A DNA stretch of 28,048 nt from the NCBI GenBank assembly GCA_964560875.1, contig CAZLMW010000104.1, positions 1 through 28,048 on the forward strand, read 5' to 3'. This stretch comes from CAZLMW01 sp964560875. GTDB taxonomy: Bacteria; Myxococcota_A; UBA9042. The notes below the pieces were generated by a model. It did no database searches. It had not been told where the DNA came from and saw only the letters and a list, made by a program, of their open reading frames with translations. Both the position numbers and the translations under genes were made by a program. Of the stretch, positions 16,083 through 24,000 are shown piece after piece (the stretch's first letter is position 1; each line of letters opens with the position of its first letter).

Positions 16083-18409
16083 CAGACATTCGCCTCAAAC
16101 CCATTGGTCTGAGACCCATTCGCCTGAGACCCATTCGTATGGCCCAGGCCGGGTTGGTGGTGCTGGGCGCCGCGCTCCTGGTCGGCAGCTGCGCGAAGAT
16201 GGATTCGGCTTCCAGCGCACCCCCCAGTATGAAATCGGAGGCGCCCAGTGGCGCAGTCATGGTCGACAAGAAGGCCATGGAGCTGGAAGAGGAGTCGCTC
16301 AAAACTGGCGGGTTCAAGGCGAAAGAGGCCGCGCAAGAGCCGATGGCCGCGCCCGAAGAGCCGGCACCCGGCATGAACGGCCAGGTTAAGGCTTATCGCC
16401 CCCCAAGCGCGGCCAAACCCGCCAAGATGCCGCCCCCCGCGCCCAAGCAGCGCGTCCGGATGCAGGAGCGCAAGCGCAACGCGCGCAAGGTCGTGGCGAA
16501 AAAGACAATCGCGGGGGCGTTCATGGCCAAGGCCGATGCCACCAAGCTGTTCGCCCAGGGTGAGGAGGCGGAGAGTGGGGAGGGACAGGACGGAGGAGAG
16601 GGCGGCGGGGCGCCGATGGACGACTCGGTGGCGGCGCCTGACCAAGACGAGGAAGAAGACGAGGACGACAGAGACAACACAGGGCTCGCCCTCGCTGGCC
16701 TGGGCAAGCAGGGGGCACTTGGAGCGGGGCAGATCGAGCGGGTTGGGATAAAGAGGCGCCCATTTCGGCGTCGCAAGCGGGTCAAGACAAAGGCGCTCAA
16801 GCGCGAGAAGCCGCGTGCGAACAACGCTGGGCGTCGGCTCGGCGGCAAGGGACGGCGCGACGGCTGGGCCGACAACCGCGGGCGGCGTGGCAAGGACTTC
16901 GCACCCTCCACGAGCCGGCGCAGGATCAGCAAGAAGCTGCCGCGTCCGACCAGCTTCCTGCCCCGCATGTGCTATTTCGAAAACACCTACCTGGGCGGCA
17001 ACGCGGCGTATCTCGAGCGTCTACGGCGGCTCGACAAGGCGTTCTCACCGGGCGATCGAGCCTATCGCCAGGCTGCTGCCTCCGTCCCGGACCTGACACC
17101 GCCCGCAACACGAGGTCTGGCGGTTTCAGCGACGCTTTCCCGACGCAGCTTGGCCGAGCCCGGGCGCGTCTTCCTGCAGGTCGGCATCGCCGGCAGCTCG
17201 CGGTACGGATGGCGCCGGCCGCCGCTGGACATCGTCGCGGTTGTTGATCCGAGCCTGTTTCGCTCCCGCAAAGCCGTCGTCGACGCGCTGCGCCATCTCG
17301 CCTCCCGCCTCGGCGGACAGGACCGACTCGGTGTCGTCGTCGCCGCAAACACGCCACGTCTCATCGTTGAGCCCGTCTCTGCGCGCGAGCTTCGGTTCGC
17401 CCTCGCCCGCAAGCTCGACACCATCCGTGGCCAGGGGATGCGGCCCCGCCACCTTGCGGCAGCGATGGACTTCACCGCCGGGGTCTTCGAGAAACTCAAC
17501 GGCAATGTTCACCGCGTGCCCGGCTCGCAGGTCGCCCTGCTTCTCGTCGGGTCGCCCGACGCGCGACGCGTCTCCATAGCGCGGTCCGCCGCCCACCGCC
17601 TGACCCTCAGCGGGGTGACGACGTCGGTCCTGTCGGCGCGTCACGGCGCTGGAGAGAACGCGTGGTGGCGCGTGGCCAACGCTGGACATGGCAGCCTGCG
17701 GCAGTTCGACGCGCGCAACGCAACGACCGTCATCGACCGCGAGCTCGAGGGCCTGTCGCGCACCGTCGCGCGGCTGATTCGCGTCAACATTCGGCTCGGC
17801 AAACATGCGCATGCCATCCGCGTCGTGGGCGCCAAGGTGCTCAACCAGCGGCAGGTCAAGCGGGTCAAGGCGCGCGAGAAGGTCATGGACCGCAAGCTCG
17901 CAGCGACCATGGGTGTCAAGGCCGATCGCGGCGACGACGACGACGGCATCCAGACGGTGATTCCCTATTTCCTCGGCGGCGACCGCCACGCCATCTTCGT
18001 GGAGCTATGGCTCGACAAACCCGGCCACGTCGCGGATGTCGAGCTGCGCTACAAGGACCTCGTGAACACCGGCAACGCGCGCGCGTCCGTCGCGGTCACC
18101 CTGCCCCACTTCGGCCGGCCCGAGACCGACGCGCACTACGAGGTGGTCGCCAGCGCCGAACGAGCGGGCATCGCGGCGGTGCTCAAGAACGTTCGGCAGC
18201 GGGTCATGCGCTACAACAACACCGGCGCGCGCCAGCTGCTGCGACGAGCGATGAACCAGCACCAGGATGGCCCGACACGGGCGATGCTGCGGCGCTTCGA
18301 CGAGATGCTGCGGCGCGGTGTCCCGATGAATGACCTACAGAGCGCCCTGGAAGTCGCCGCGTGGCGGCAGGTGGGTGAAGCTGCGGACGTGAACACACCG
18401 GTCCGTTGA
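16079..18409 (+). CDS. VWA-like lipoprotein with charged disordered region, degenerate MIDAS
   Basis: The ATG at 16079, coupled to the previous stop, gives 776 residues and lipobox LVGSC (Cys38). A second in-frame ATG (residue 21) also gives a perfect lipoprotein signal and may be the true start. Residues about 40-310 are low complexity: Pro/Ala/Lys-rich, then strongly acidic (QDEEEDEDDRD), then strongly basic (KRRPFRRRKRVK). From about residue 355 a von Willebrand A-like domain begins. The strand LDIVAVVDPSLF sits where YfbK/chloride-channel-associated VWA proteins have DxSxS, but reads Asp390-Pro-Ser392-Leu-Phe394, so the third metal-binding residue is missing. A C-terminal alpha/beta segment with IPYFLGGDRHAIFVELWL resembles the region after VWA in that group. 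Probably a structural or binding role; enzymatic function is not indicated. Confidence 0.82.
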   Translation: MTDIRLKPIGLRPIRLRPIRMAQAGLVVLGAALLVGSCAKMDSASSAPPSMKSEAPSGAVMVDKKAMELEEESLKTGGFKAKEAAQEPMAAPEEPAPGMNGQVKAYRPPSAAKPAKMPPPAPKQRVRMQERKRNARKVVAKKTIAGAFMAKADATKLFAQGEEAESGEGQDGGEGGGAPMDDSVAAPDQDEEEDEDDRDNTGLALAGLGKQGALGAGQIERVGIKRRPFRRRKRVKTKALKREKPRANNAGRRLGGKGRRDGWADNRGRRGKDFAPSTSRRRISKKLPRPTSFLPRMCYFENTYLGGNAAYLERLRRLDKAFSPGDRAYRQAAASVPDLTPPATRGLAVSATLSRRSLAEPGRVFLQVGIAGSSRYGWRRPPLDIVAVVDPSLFRSRKAVVDALRHLASRLGGQDRLGVVVAANTPRLIVEPVSARELRFALARKLDTIRGQGMRPRHLAAAMDFTAGVFEKLNGNVHRVPGSQVALLLVGSPDARRVSIARSAAHRLTLSGVTTSVLSARHGAGENAWWRVANAGHGSLRQFDARNATTVIDRELEGLSRTVARLIRVNIRLGKHAHAIRVVGAKVLNQRQVKRVKAREKVMDRKLAATMGVKADRGDDDDGIQTVIPYFLGGDRHAIFVELWLDKPGHVADVELRYKDLVNTGNARASVAVTLPHFGRPETDAHYEVVASAERAGIAAVLKNVRQRVMRYNNTGARQLLRRAMNQHQDGPTRAMLRRFDEMLRRGVPMNDLQSALEVAAWRQVGEAADVNTPVR
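16088..16138 (+). repeat. 15-bp tandem repeat in the signal-peptide N-region
   Basis: Three units of ATTCGCCTGAGACCC type (first unit ATTCGCCTCAAACCC, second ATTGGTCTGAGACCC) plus a partial fourth. They encode IRLKP-IGLRP-IRLRP-IR and stretch the positively charged N-region of the lipoprotein signal. An ATG directly after the repeat could start the protein without it. Confidence 0.85.
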
Positions 18410-18431
18410 TGCCCAGGGGGCGCGATCCGAA

Positions 18432-18460
18432 TTGACAAGCTCGGCGGGTGCGAACAGGTT
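18432..18460 (+). promoter_or_regulatory. Weak candidate promoter before the selenoprotein gene
   Basis: A perfect TTGACA lies at 18432-18437. The hexamer 17 bp downstream (CAGGTT, 18455-18460) matches the -10 consensus poorly, so this is only a possible sigma-70-type promoter in the 96-bp gap between the VWA-like gene and the TGA-containing gene. Confidence 0.22.
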
Positions 18461-18505
18461 GACGGCGTCCCTCGTCGCGACGCCAGCATCCTCGTGGAGC
18501 CTGCC

Positions 18506-19129
18506 ATGTACGCCTCTGCCGCCCTGCGAATCGGGCCGATCGCCGCGGCAATCGTCGCGCTGCTGGCCGGCTGCGGAAGCGATGATACCCAGCCAGCTGC
18601 CAGTCCGAGCCACGGCGAAACGGTGCTCAAGACCGCCGGTTGCAATGGCAAGGCACCGACCTGTCCCGGCGCCGCGGCTCCAACACTGAAGATGGTCAAC
18701 AAGCAGGACGACGGGCTCGGGTTCAAGAAGGAAAGCACGTACGCGGTCGCGGACTTCGCTGGCAAGCCGACGCTGGTCGCGCTGCTGCAAGGCTGGTGAA
18801 GCTACTGTCAAAGCCAGGCTGGCAAGATGGAAGACATGCGCAAAGAGCTCGCCGCCAAGGGGATCGACGCCAATTTCGTGGCGATCAACGGCCACAGCGC
18901 CACCGGGGACGTCGAAAACCTCACCGCGACGACGGCGTTCCCCGTGTTGCAGGAGGTCGAGTCCGAACAAGCGTGGGGCAAGATGGGCGGCTCCAAGGAC
19001 GATCTGTACGTCTACGGCAGCGACGGAAAGCTCGCGATTCACCTGCCCAATGGCGGCACATATACCACCGATTTGTCCGACGCGAGCGGCTGGAAAAACG
19101 TGATCAGCGTGCTCTCTGTCGTCAAGTAG
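18506..19129 (+). CDS. Selenoprotein P-like lipoprotein with in-frame TGA (Sec98), UxxC motif
   Basis: One frame of 207 codons read through a single TGA at 18797-18799. The ATG at 18506 has GGAG six bases upstream; the GTG at 18494 is a weaker start. Lipobox LLAGC gives lipidated Cys23. The TGA falls in LVALLQGW-U-SYCQSQ, so Sec98 and Cys101 form a UxxC redox pair. Downstream come a helix (KMEDMRKELAAKGI), a strand (NFVAINGH) and GSKDDLYVYGSDGKLAIHLP. From memory, animal selenoprotein P has VALLQ-x-x-U-x-x-C, an EDLR helix, an IVVNHQ strand and GSKDD-x-x-x-Y-x-x-x-G-x-L-x-x-HL in the same order, so this looks like a SelP_N / thioredoxin-like domain. Coding quality and frame are unbroken on both sides of the TGA. 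The protein is probably an envelope thiol-selenol oxidoreductase. A recent nonsense mutation of a Cys/Trp codon is the alternative, less likely because TGA sits exactly at the catalytic position. Confidence 0.88.
18797..18836 (+). promoter_or_regulatory. Candidate bacterial SECIS element
   Basis: Just after the TGA, GCCA (18813-18816) pairs with TGGC (18820-18823) around the loop GGC. The first loop base is G, 21 nt from the U of UGA, close to the G23/U24 loop of the E. coli fdhF SECIS. A lower helix TGTC (18806-18809) / GACA (18833-18836) can form below an asymmetric internal loop. Position and G-starting loop fit the bacterial SECIS pattern, but the upper stem is only 4 bp, so structure is moderately supported. 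Confidence 0.5.
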
Positions 19130-19284
19130 GCCGAACACGGCGCAATGCCACATGTGGGCGAACCGATTCCGGCACAGATCCAGCGATCGGAGTGCCGATA
19201 CTCCATCAATCCTGCTCGTTTTTGTGGATTCGCGGCCTTGAATTAGGCTGCACCGCAGATGACGCGGATGCCCTGGAGATACCC

Positions 19285-20106
19285 ATGAACCGCTCGAATA
19301 CCGGACGCCTCGGCGCCACCCTGCTCGTTGCCTGCCTCGCGATCGCCCTGAGCGCACCCGGCTGCCAAGCTTCCAAACAAGGCCCTGCGCTGCCTCCTGC
19401 CGGCTCGATGGACGTCGACATGTCGGCCTTCAAGGCGACCGGCAAGGCCGACGCCGCGGGCAACCACGCCCATCACAACAACGCCGCATTGCGGGTCGGC
19501 CTCCTCAACACCTCGGTGCTCCTCGCGCTTGCGGTCCCACGCCTCGTCTTCGCAGCCGCGCTGTCCCAGGACCCCACATTCGCCGATGGTCGCTGGACCT
19601 GGACCTTCGACGCCAAGTATCTCGGCAAACCGATCAACGCCACGCTCACCGGCACCTTTCCCAACCAATCGGAGACCGGCACGAAGCTGGAGCTCGAAAT
19701 GCGCGTGACATGCAAACACTGCAAGGTCCCAACCGACGACTTCGTCTGGTACACGGGCAGCTTTGAGGCGGACGGCAGCAAGGGCCACTGGCAGTTCTTC
19801 AACCCCGAGATCAAACAGGACGACAAGACGTTCGTGAAGATCGGCTACACCGTCACCGACCCCACCCACAAGACGCTGACTTTCAGCAACCTGCGGACCG
19901 ACGGACACGCCGACGCCGGGGACGTCATCGCGTACAAGCGCGCCGGCGATCTGCTCGGGGTGACGGTGCACGATGCCAGCAAGAAGCTTGATTACGCCGC
20001 CGAGGTCTCCCTCGCCACACGCGCCGGCTGGCTCCAGGTCCCCGGCTACAACGGCGGCGCCAAGGCGTGCTGGGACGAAAAGCACCACAACACGGACTGC
20101 AAGTAG
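19285..20106 (+). CDS. Hypothetical lipoprotein with CxxC motif
   Basis: The ATG at 19285 is preceded by GGAG and gives 273 residues with lipobox SAPGC (Cys27). I do not recognise the family. After a His/Asn-containing linker (GNHAHHNN) there is a second hydrophobic stretch at about 72-95 (LLNTSVLLALAVPRLVFA), then a domain rich in beta strands (GRWTWTFDAKY, KINATLTGTF-like, GSFEADGSKGHWQFF). A CKHC motif lies centrally (RVTCKHCKVP), with two further cysteines near the C-terminus (KACWDEKHHNTDCK). It follows the TGA-containing gene after 155 bp and ends just before a strong terminator. The CxxC could be a disulfide or metal site; a redox link with the selenoprotein is only suggested by location. 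The frame is open upstream to 18640, but that part overlaps the selenoprotein. Confidence 0.85.
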   Translation: MNRSNTGRLGATLLVACLAIALSAPGCQASKQGPALPPAGSMDVDMSAFKATGKADAAGNHAHHNNAALRVGLLNTSVLLALAVPRLVFAAALSQDPTFADGRWTWTFDAKYLGKPINATLTGTFPNQSETGTKLELEMRVTCKHCKVPTDDFVWYTGSFEADGSKGHWQFFNPEIKQDDKTFVKIGYTVTDPTHKTLTFSNLRTDGHADAGDVIAYKRAGDLLGVTVHDASKKLDYAAEVSLATRAGWLQVPGYNGGAKACWDEKHHNTDCK

Positions 20107-20148
20107 GTCGCATGCGCTCGGCCGCACGGGCCGACAACGATTCCCGCC

Positions 20149-20184
20149 CCGCCGGTCCAAGCGAGGGCCGGCGGTGTTGTTTTT
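20149..20184 (+). terminator. Rho-independent terminator after the CxxC lipoprotein
   Basis: A 10-bp stem, CCGCCGGTCC/GGGCCGGCGG with one T-G wobble, has a 6-nt loop (AAGCGA) and is followed by TGTTGTTTTT. This is a textbook intrinsic terminator, placed 43 bp after the stop codon and before the glgC leader. Confidence 0.85.
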
Positions 20185-20263
20185 GCACCGCGCTGCTACA
20201 GTCGCGTCGATACGGCCGGACAACTCATCGAAACCACTGAATCGGACCACTACTAGGAGGGGT

Positions 20264-21631
20264 ATGGAAACGCTGGTGATGATCATGGCCGGCGGTAAAG
20301 GTAGCCGCCTTGCGCCCTTGACGACGCACCGAGCGAAGCCGGCTGTGCCGTTCGGTGGCCGCTATCGGATCATCGATTTCGCGCTGAGCAACCTCGTCAA
20401 CTCGGGCTATCGCAACGTGTATGTGCTGACCCAGTACATGGCGAGCAGCCTGATCAAGCACCTCAATCGCAACTGGAACGTGCGCGGCTGGGGCATGTTC
20501 GTCGAGCCGGTTCCCGCGCAAATGCGCCGCGGCGAACATTGGTATGTCGGCACCGCTGACGCCGTATTCCAGAATCTCAACCTCGTGCGAGACGCGCACT
20601 GCAAACGCGTCGCGGTGTTCGGCGGCGACCACATCTATCGCTTTGAAGTGCGCCAGATGGAGGCGTTTCACATCGACAAGCGCGCCGATCTCACCATCGC
20701 CGCGTTTCGGGTGCCGCGCGAGGACGCCAGCCAGTTTGGCGTCATCAAGGTTGACGAGTCCGGCCGCATCATCGGATTCGAAGAAAAACCCGAGGACCCG
20801 TCGCCGATTCCGGGTCGGCCCGACACCTGCCTGGTGAGCATGGGCAACTACTTCTTCGAGACCAAAGTGCTCGAAGACCGGCTCGAGGCCGACGACGCCG
20901 ACACCGAATCGAGCCACGACTTCGGCAAGAACATCATCCCGCAGATGGTCGCTGATGGCGCGGCGGTGTTTGCCTACGACTTCAACACCAATCGCATCCC
21001 CGGCGACGAAGAACCGGTCACCTACTGGCGCGATGTCGGCACGATCGACAGCTATTTCGCCGCCAATATGGACCTGCGCAGCCAGCTCCCCGGGTTCAAT
21101 CTCTACAACCGGCGGTGGCCGATTCGCACCGCCGCCCGCAACTTCCCGCCGGCCAAGTTCGTGCGCGACGGGGGCTTTGGCCGCAGCGGAGAGCTCGTCG
21201 ATTCGCTCGTTTGCGAGGGTACGATCGTGTGCAGCTCATCGCTGTTCAACGTGATGACCGGCTACGACTGCCATTTCCACAGCAACAGCCAGGTCGACCA
21301 CGCGGTGATCCTGAGCGGCTGCAACGTCGGCGCGGGTTCGCGACTGCGCCGGGTGCTGATGGACAAGAACTGCTCGGTCGCGGCTGGCAGCGTCGTGGGC
21401 TACGACGAAGACGTCGATAAGGCGCGCTTTCCGTTCCGCACCGAGAGCGGGATCATCGTGCTTCCCAAGGGAACACACGTCCCCGCAACCGGGCCGATCG
21501 AGTTTGCGAAGGATATGGCCGTCATGCTGCGCAACGACAAGATGTCGCGCGAATGGCTGGACCGTTTCGAAGGCACGGTCGTCACCACCACACGATCACG
21601 CCACAGTCACGACTCGGCGGCGAGCGCCTGA
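20264..21631 (+). CDS. glgC: Glucose-1-phosphate adenylyltransferase (ADP-glucose pyrophosphorylase)
   Basis: Makes ADP-glucose and pyrophosphate from ATP and glucose 1-phosphate, the committed step of bacterial glycogen synthesis, in the cytoplasm. The ATG at 20264 follows AGGAGG and gives 455 residues, normal for the family. Visible motifs are the N-terminal nucleotide loop MAGGKGSRLAPLT (residues 8-20), KPAVPFGGRYRIIDFALSN, the YVGTADAVFQN segment, FGGDHIY with the catalytic Asp, GFEEKP of the sugar-phosphate site, and VTYWRDVGTIDSYFAANMDL. A left-handed beta-helix C-terminal domain follows (hexapeptide-like VCEGTIVCSSSLF, DHAVILSGCNVG). No other glycogen genes lie in the window. A LysR gene begins 18 bp after its stop and may be co-transcribed. 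Confidence 0.97.
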   Translation: METLVMIMAGGKGSRLAPLTTHRAKPAVPFGGRYRIIDFALSNLVNSGYRNVYVLTQYMASSLIKHLNRNWNVRGWGMFVEPVPAQMRRGEHWYVGTADAVFQNLNLVRDAHCKRVAVFGGDHIYRFEVRQMEAFHIDKRADLTIAAFRVPREDASQFGVIKVDESGRIIGFEEKPEDPSPIPGRPDTCLVSMGNYFFETKVLEDRLEADDADTESSHDFGKNIIPQMVADGAAVFAYDFNTNRIPGDEEPVTYWRDVGTIDSYFAANMDLRSQLPGFNLYNRRWPIRTAARNFPPAKFVRDGGFGRSGELVDSLVCEGTIVCSSSLFNVMTGYDCHFHSNSQVDHAVILSGCNVGAGSRLRRVLMDKNCSVAAGSVVGYDEDVDKARFPFRTESGIIVLPKGTHVPATGPIEFAKDMAVMLRNDKMSREWLDRFEGTVVTTTRSRHSHDSAASA

Positions 21632-21649
21632 CCCCGCGGACGCCACCCG

Positions 21650-22549
21650 ATGTCCGGCTTGCCCGATCTCGAATCCCTGCGCTGCTTTGTTGTGGCCGCT
21701 CGCGAATTGAACTTCCGCGCGGCCTCCGAGGTCGTTGCCCTCTCTCCCGCCGCGTTCAGCGATCGAATCAGCCGTCTCGAAGCCGACCTCGGGGGCCGCT
21801 TATTCGTCCGGACAACCCGCAGCGTACAGCTCAGTCCGGCGGGCCATCGCTTGCTGCCCCAGGCGCAGCGCATCATCGCCGACGCCGGCAAACTGTCCGC
21901 CCTGGTCACCGACGAGGGCGCCGTGCCCAACGTCGTGCTGAACGTCGGAACGCGTTTTGAGCTGGGCATGAGCTGGCTGGTGCCGTCGTTGGGTGCCCTG
22001 GAAGATGCGCGACCCGGACGCACGCTTCATGTCGTCTTTGGTGACTCGCCCGACCTGATGCGCAGCCTCGAGATCGGGCGCATCGATTGCGTCGTCACAA
22101 GCCTGCGTCTGACTCGGCCGGGGCTTGACTACTGCACCCTGGCCCCAGAGCACTACGTCTTTGTTGGCTCGCCAGATCTCGTCTCCGAGCGTCCGTTCAA
22201 CGAACCTGCAGACGCCGCGTCCCACACGTTGGTGGACACGCTGCCCAACCTGCCGCTGTTCCGATATTTCCTCGACGCGACCACCGGCCCGGCGGCGTGG
22301 TCCTTCGCTGCAACCCGTTACATGGGCGCGATCGCGGCGGTCCGAGCGCTGGTTCTCGAAGGCATGGGCGTGGGCGTCTTGCCGCGGTACTTCGTCGCCG
22401 AGGATCTCGAGGCCGGCCGCCTGGTTTCGCTGATGCCCGATGTGCAACCCAATCACGACTATTTCCGGCTTGTATGGCGGGCCGATCACGTGTTGTCCGA
22501 CGAGCTACGGCAGCTGGGTGAAGACATGCTCGCCCATCCGCTTCGGTGA
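21650..22549 (+). CDS. LysR-family transcriptional regulator
   Basis: A protein of 299 residues, the usual LysR length. Residues 5-64 are the winged helix-turn-helix (LESLRCFVVAARELNFRAAS...LSPAAFSDRISRLEADLGGRLFVRTTRSVQLSPAG). A linker helix and a periplasmic-binding-protein-like effector domain follow (about 90-295), with the typical late GMGVGVLPRYFVAEDLEAGRLV segment. The effector is unknown. It starts 18 bp after glgC without a clear Shine-Dalgarno, suggesting read-through translation or coupling. LysR regulators often control a divergent neighbour, but none is divergent here, so its target is not evident; autoregulated control of glgC is possible but unsupported. Confidence 0.94.
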   Translation: MSGLPDLESLRCFVVAARELNFRAASEVVALSPAAFSDRISRLEADLGGRLFVRTTRSVQLSPAGHRLLPQAQRIIADAGKLSALVTDEGAVPNVVLNVGTRFELGMSWLVPSLGALEDARPGRTLHVVFGDSPDLMRSLEIGRIDCVVTSLRLTRPGLDYCTLAPEHYVFVGSPDLVSERPFNEPADAASHTLVDTLPNLPLFRYFLDATTGPAAWSFAATRYMGAIAAVRALVLEGMGVGVLPRYFVAEDLEAGRLVSLMPDVQPNHDYFRLVWRADHVLSDELRQLGEDMLAHPLR

Positions 22550-22888
22550 CACGCGTTTGCCGCCGAGATGATGATTCGACGGTATCGTAGGGCCATGGCG
22601 CCAGCTGGGTCGGCGCGGTCGAGATTGCGTGACGACAACCAACCGATTCGAGACCTGGCGGCGGTCCACTAGAGTTGCAACGGGCGTGCAGCCCACCATT
22701 TGTGCGCCGACGCAATCGCGGCGAAACGACATCGCGTGCACCCAGCGGGAATTGTGATACAAGGCGCGTCCGTTTTGGTGGGCGTCCGTTTCTGCGGGCC
22801 GACCCCGAAGCAATGTCGAAGACGACACGAACACGACGCGCCGCGACCCAACGCACAATCTTGCGCCGCGCGCACATAAGGAGAACAG
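22550..22888. other. Intergenic region before the DsbA-like gene
   Basis: This 339-bp stretch has no convincing gene. It holds a short inverted repeat TTGT-GAT-ACAA (22752-22762) and a direct repeat GCGTCCGTTT (22766-22775 and 22782-22791), spaced 16 bp start to start, which could be a protein-binding site. A clear AAGGAG lies just before the start at 22889. I cannot identify a promoter by consensus. Confidence 0.4.
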
Positions 22889-23929
22889 ATGCGCACCATG
22901 ATCTACGCCGGCCTGCTGACCGTCGCCCTCGTGGCGTCCGGTTGCGAAGGCAAAGAAGGCAAATCCGCTACCCCCGCCAAACCGGCCGCCGCCGCCGGTG
23001 CCGCCAAAGCTGCCCCAGCCGCAGCGAGCGCCGCCGCCACGACCGGCGGTAGCGCAGCCGACTGCGACAACTACAAGAAAGAGCTCTGCGGAGCGGCCGG
23101 CGGCGACAAGTCGGCCAACTGCACGGCCATCAAGAAGGTCGTTGGCCTGATGCACCCGAGCGCCTGCAAGGCCGGTCTCGCCAACATCGACCACTCCAAG
23201 AAGAAGATCGCCGCGCTGGGCGACCCGTGCAGCGACCTGGTCAAGAAGCTCTGCGGCGACCTCGGCGCGGAGACGGAGACCTGCAAGATGGTCACCGAAA
23301 AGACCAAGGCGTTCCCCACCGAGCGCTGCGAGCAGATGATGGGCAACTACGCGCAGGTCCTCGCGGGCCTCAAGCGCATGGAAGACGCCAACAAGCCGCT
23401 GACCGCCGAGAAGTTCGCCAGCCTCACCACGGCCGGCGCCGGCGAGCACGGGCCGCAGAACGCGAAGGTCACGATCGTCGAATTCTCCGACTTCCAGTGC
23501 CCCTACTGCACCCGCGCGGCGACGGCGACCAAGAAGCTCAAGGAGAAATACGGCGACAAGATTCGCATCATCTTCCGCCAATTCCCGCTCAGCTTTCACA
23601 AGCAGGCGCACCTGGCGGCGCAGGCCTCGCTGGCGGCCAAGGACCAGGGCAAGTTTTGGGAGATGCACGACATCATGTTCGAGAACCAGCGCGCGCTGCA
23701 GCGCGCGGAACTCGACAAGTACGCCAAGAAGATCGGCCTCGACATGGGCAAGTTCAAAGCGGCGCTCGACAGCGGCAAGTACAAGGCCCAGGTCGACGCC
23801 GACATGGCGCTCGGTGGCAAGGTCGCTGTCCAGGGCACCCCGACCATGTTCATGAACGGCAAGCGCGTCGCCAACGCCGCGGACGCCAACGCCATCGGCA
23901 CGCAGATCGACAAGCTGCTCGCCCAGTAG
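22889..23929 (+). CDS. DsbA-like thioredoxin-fold lipoprotein (CPYC)
   Basis: A protein of 346 residues; the ATG at 22889 is preceded by AAGGAG. Lipobox VASGC places the lipidated Cys at 19. An Ala/Pro-rich linker leads to a Cys-rich helical segment (residues about 55-160) with paired cysteines (DCDNYKKELCG, NCTAIKK, SACKAG, PCSDLVKKLCG, TCKMV, RCEQMMG). The C-terminal 170 residues are a DSBA-like (Thioredoxin_4 type) domain: VEFSDFQCPYC with active-site Cys204/Cys207, then IIFRQFPLSFHKQAHLAA, and the cis-proline loop VQGTPTMFMNG. It likely oxidises or isomerises disulfides in exported proteins, which would suit a lineage rich in Cys-dense lipoproteins. It is monocistronic, with a hairpin terminator downstream. 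Confidence 0.94.
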   Translation: MRTMIYAGLLTVALVASGCEGKEGKSATPAKPAAAAGAAKAAPAAASAAATTGGSAADCDNYKKELCGAAGGDKSANCTAIKKVVGLMHPSACKAGLANIDHSKKKIAALGDPCSDLVKKLCGDLGAETETCKMVTEKTKAFPTERCEQMMGNYAQVLAGLKRMEDANKPLTAEKFASLTTAGAGEHGPQNAKVTIVEFSDFQCPYCTRAATATKKLKEKYGDKIRIIFRQFPLSFHKQAHLAAQASLAAKDQGKFWEMHDIMFENQRALQRAELDKYAKKIGLDMGKFKAALDSGKYKAQVDADMALGGKVAVQGTPTMFMNGKRVANAADANAIGTQIDKLLAQ

Positions 23930-23951
23930 CCGCTTGCTCTCGACCCAACGA

Positions 23952-24000
23952 CGACCCGACGTCGCGGCTCCGGCCCGGCGTCGGGTCGGCTCGTTTTGGG
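23952..24000 (+). terminator. Probable intrinsic terminator after the DsbA-like gene
   Basis: A 10-bp perfect inverted repeat, CGACCCGACG/CGTCGGGTCG, encloses a 17-nt GC-rich loop and is followed by GCTCGTTTTGGG. It lies 22 bp after the stop codon. The T-run is short, so strength is uncertain. Confidence 0.65.

Noticed and set aside
18494..19129. Two separate small genes (18494-18799 and 18827-19129) or a nonsense-mutated pseudogene
   Set aside because: Both parts share one frame, the gap is a single TGA, the second part lacks a ribosome-binding site suited to ATG 18827, and the TGA sits at the UxxC catalytic position of a SelP-like domain.
18640..19284. Upstream extension of the CxxC lipoprotein in its own frame
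   Set aside because: It overlaps the selenoprotein frame, is Arg/Gly-rich, and would bury the lipoprotein signal peptide internally.
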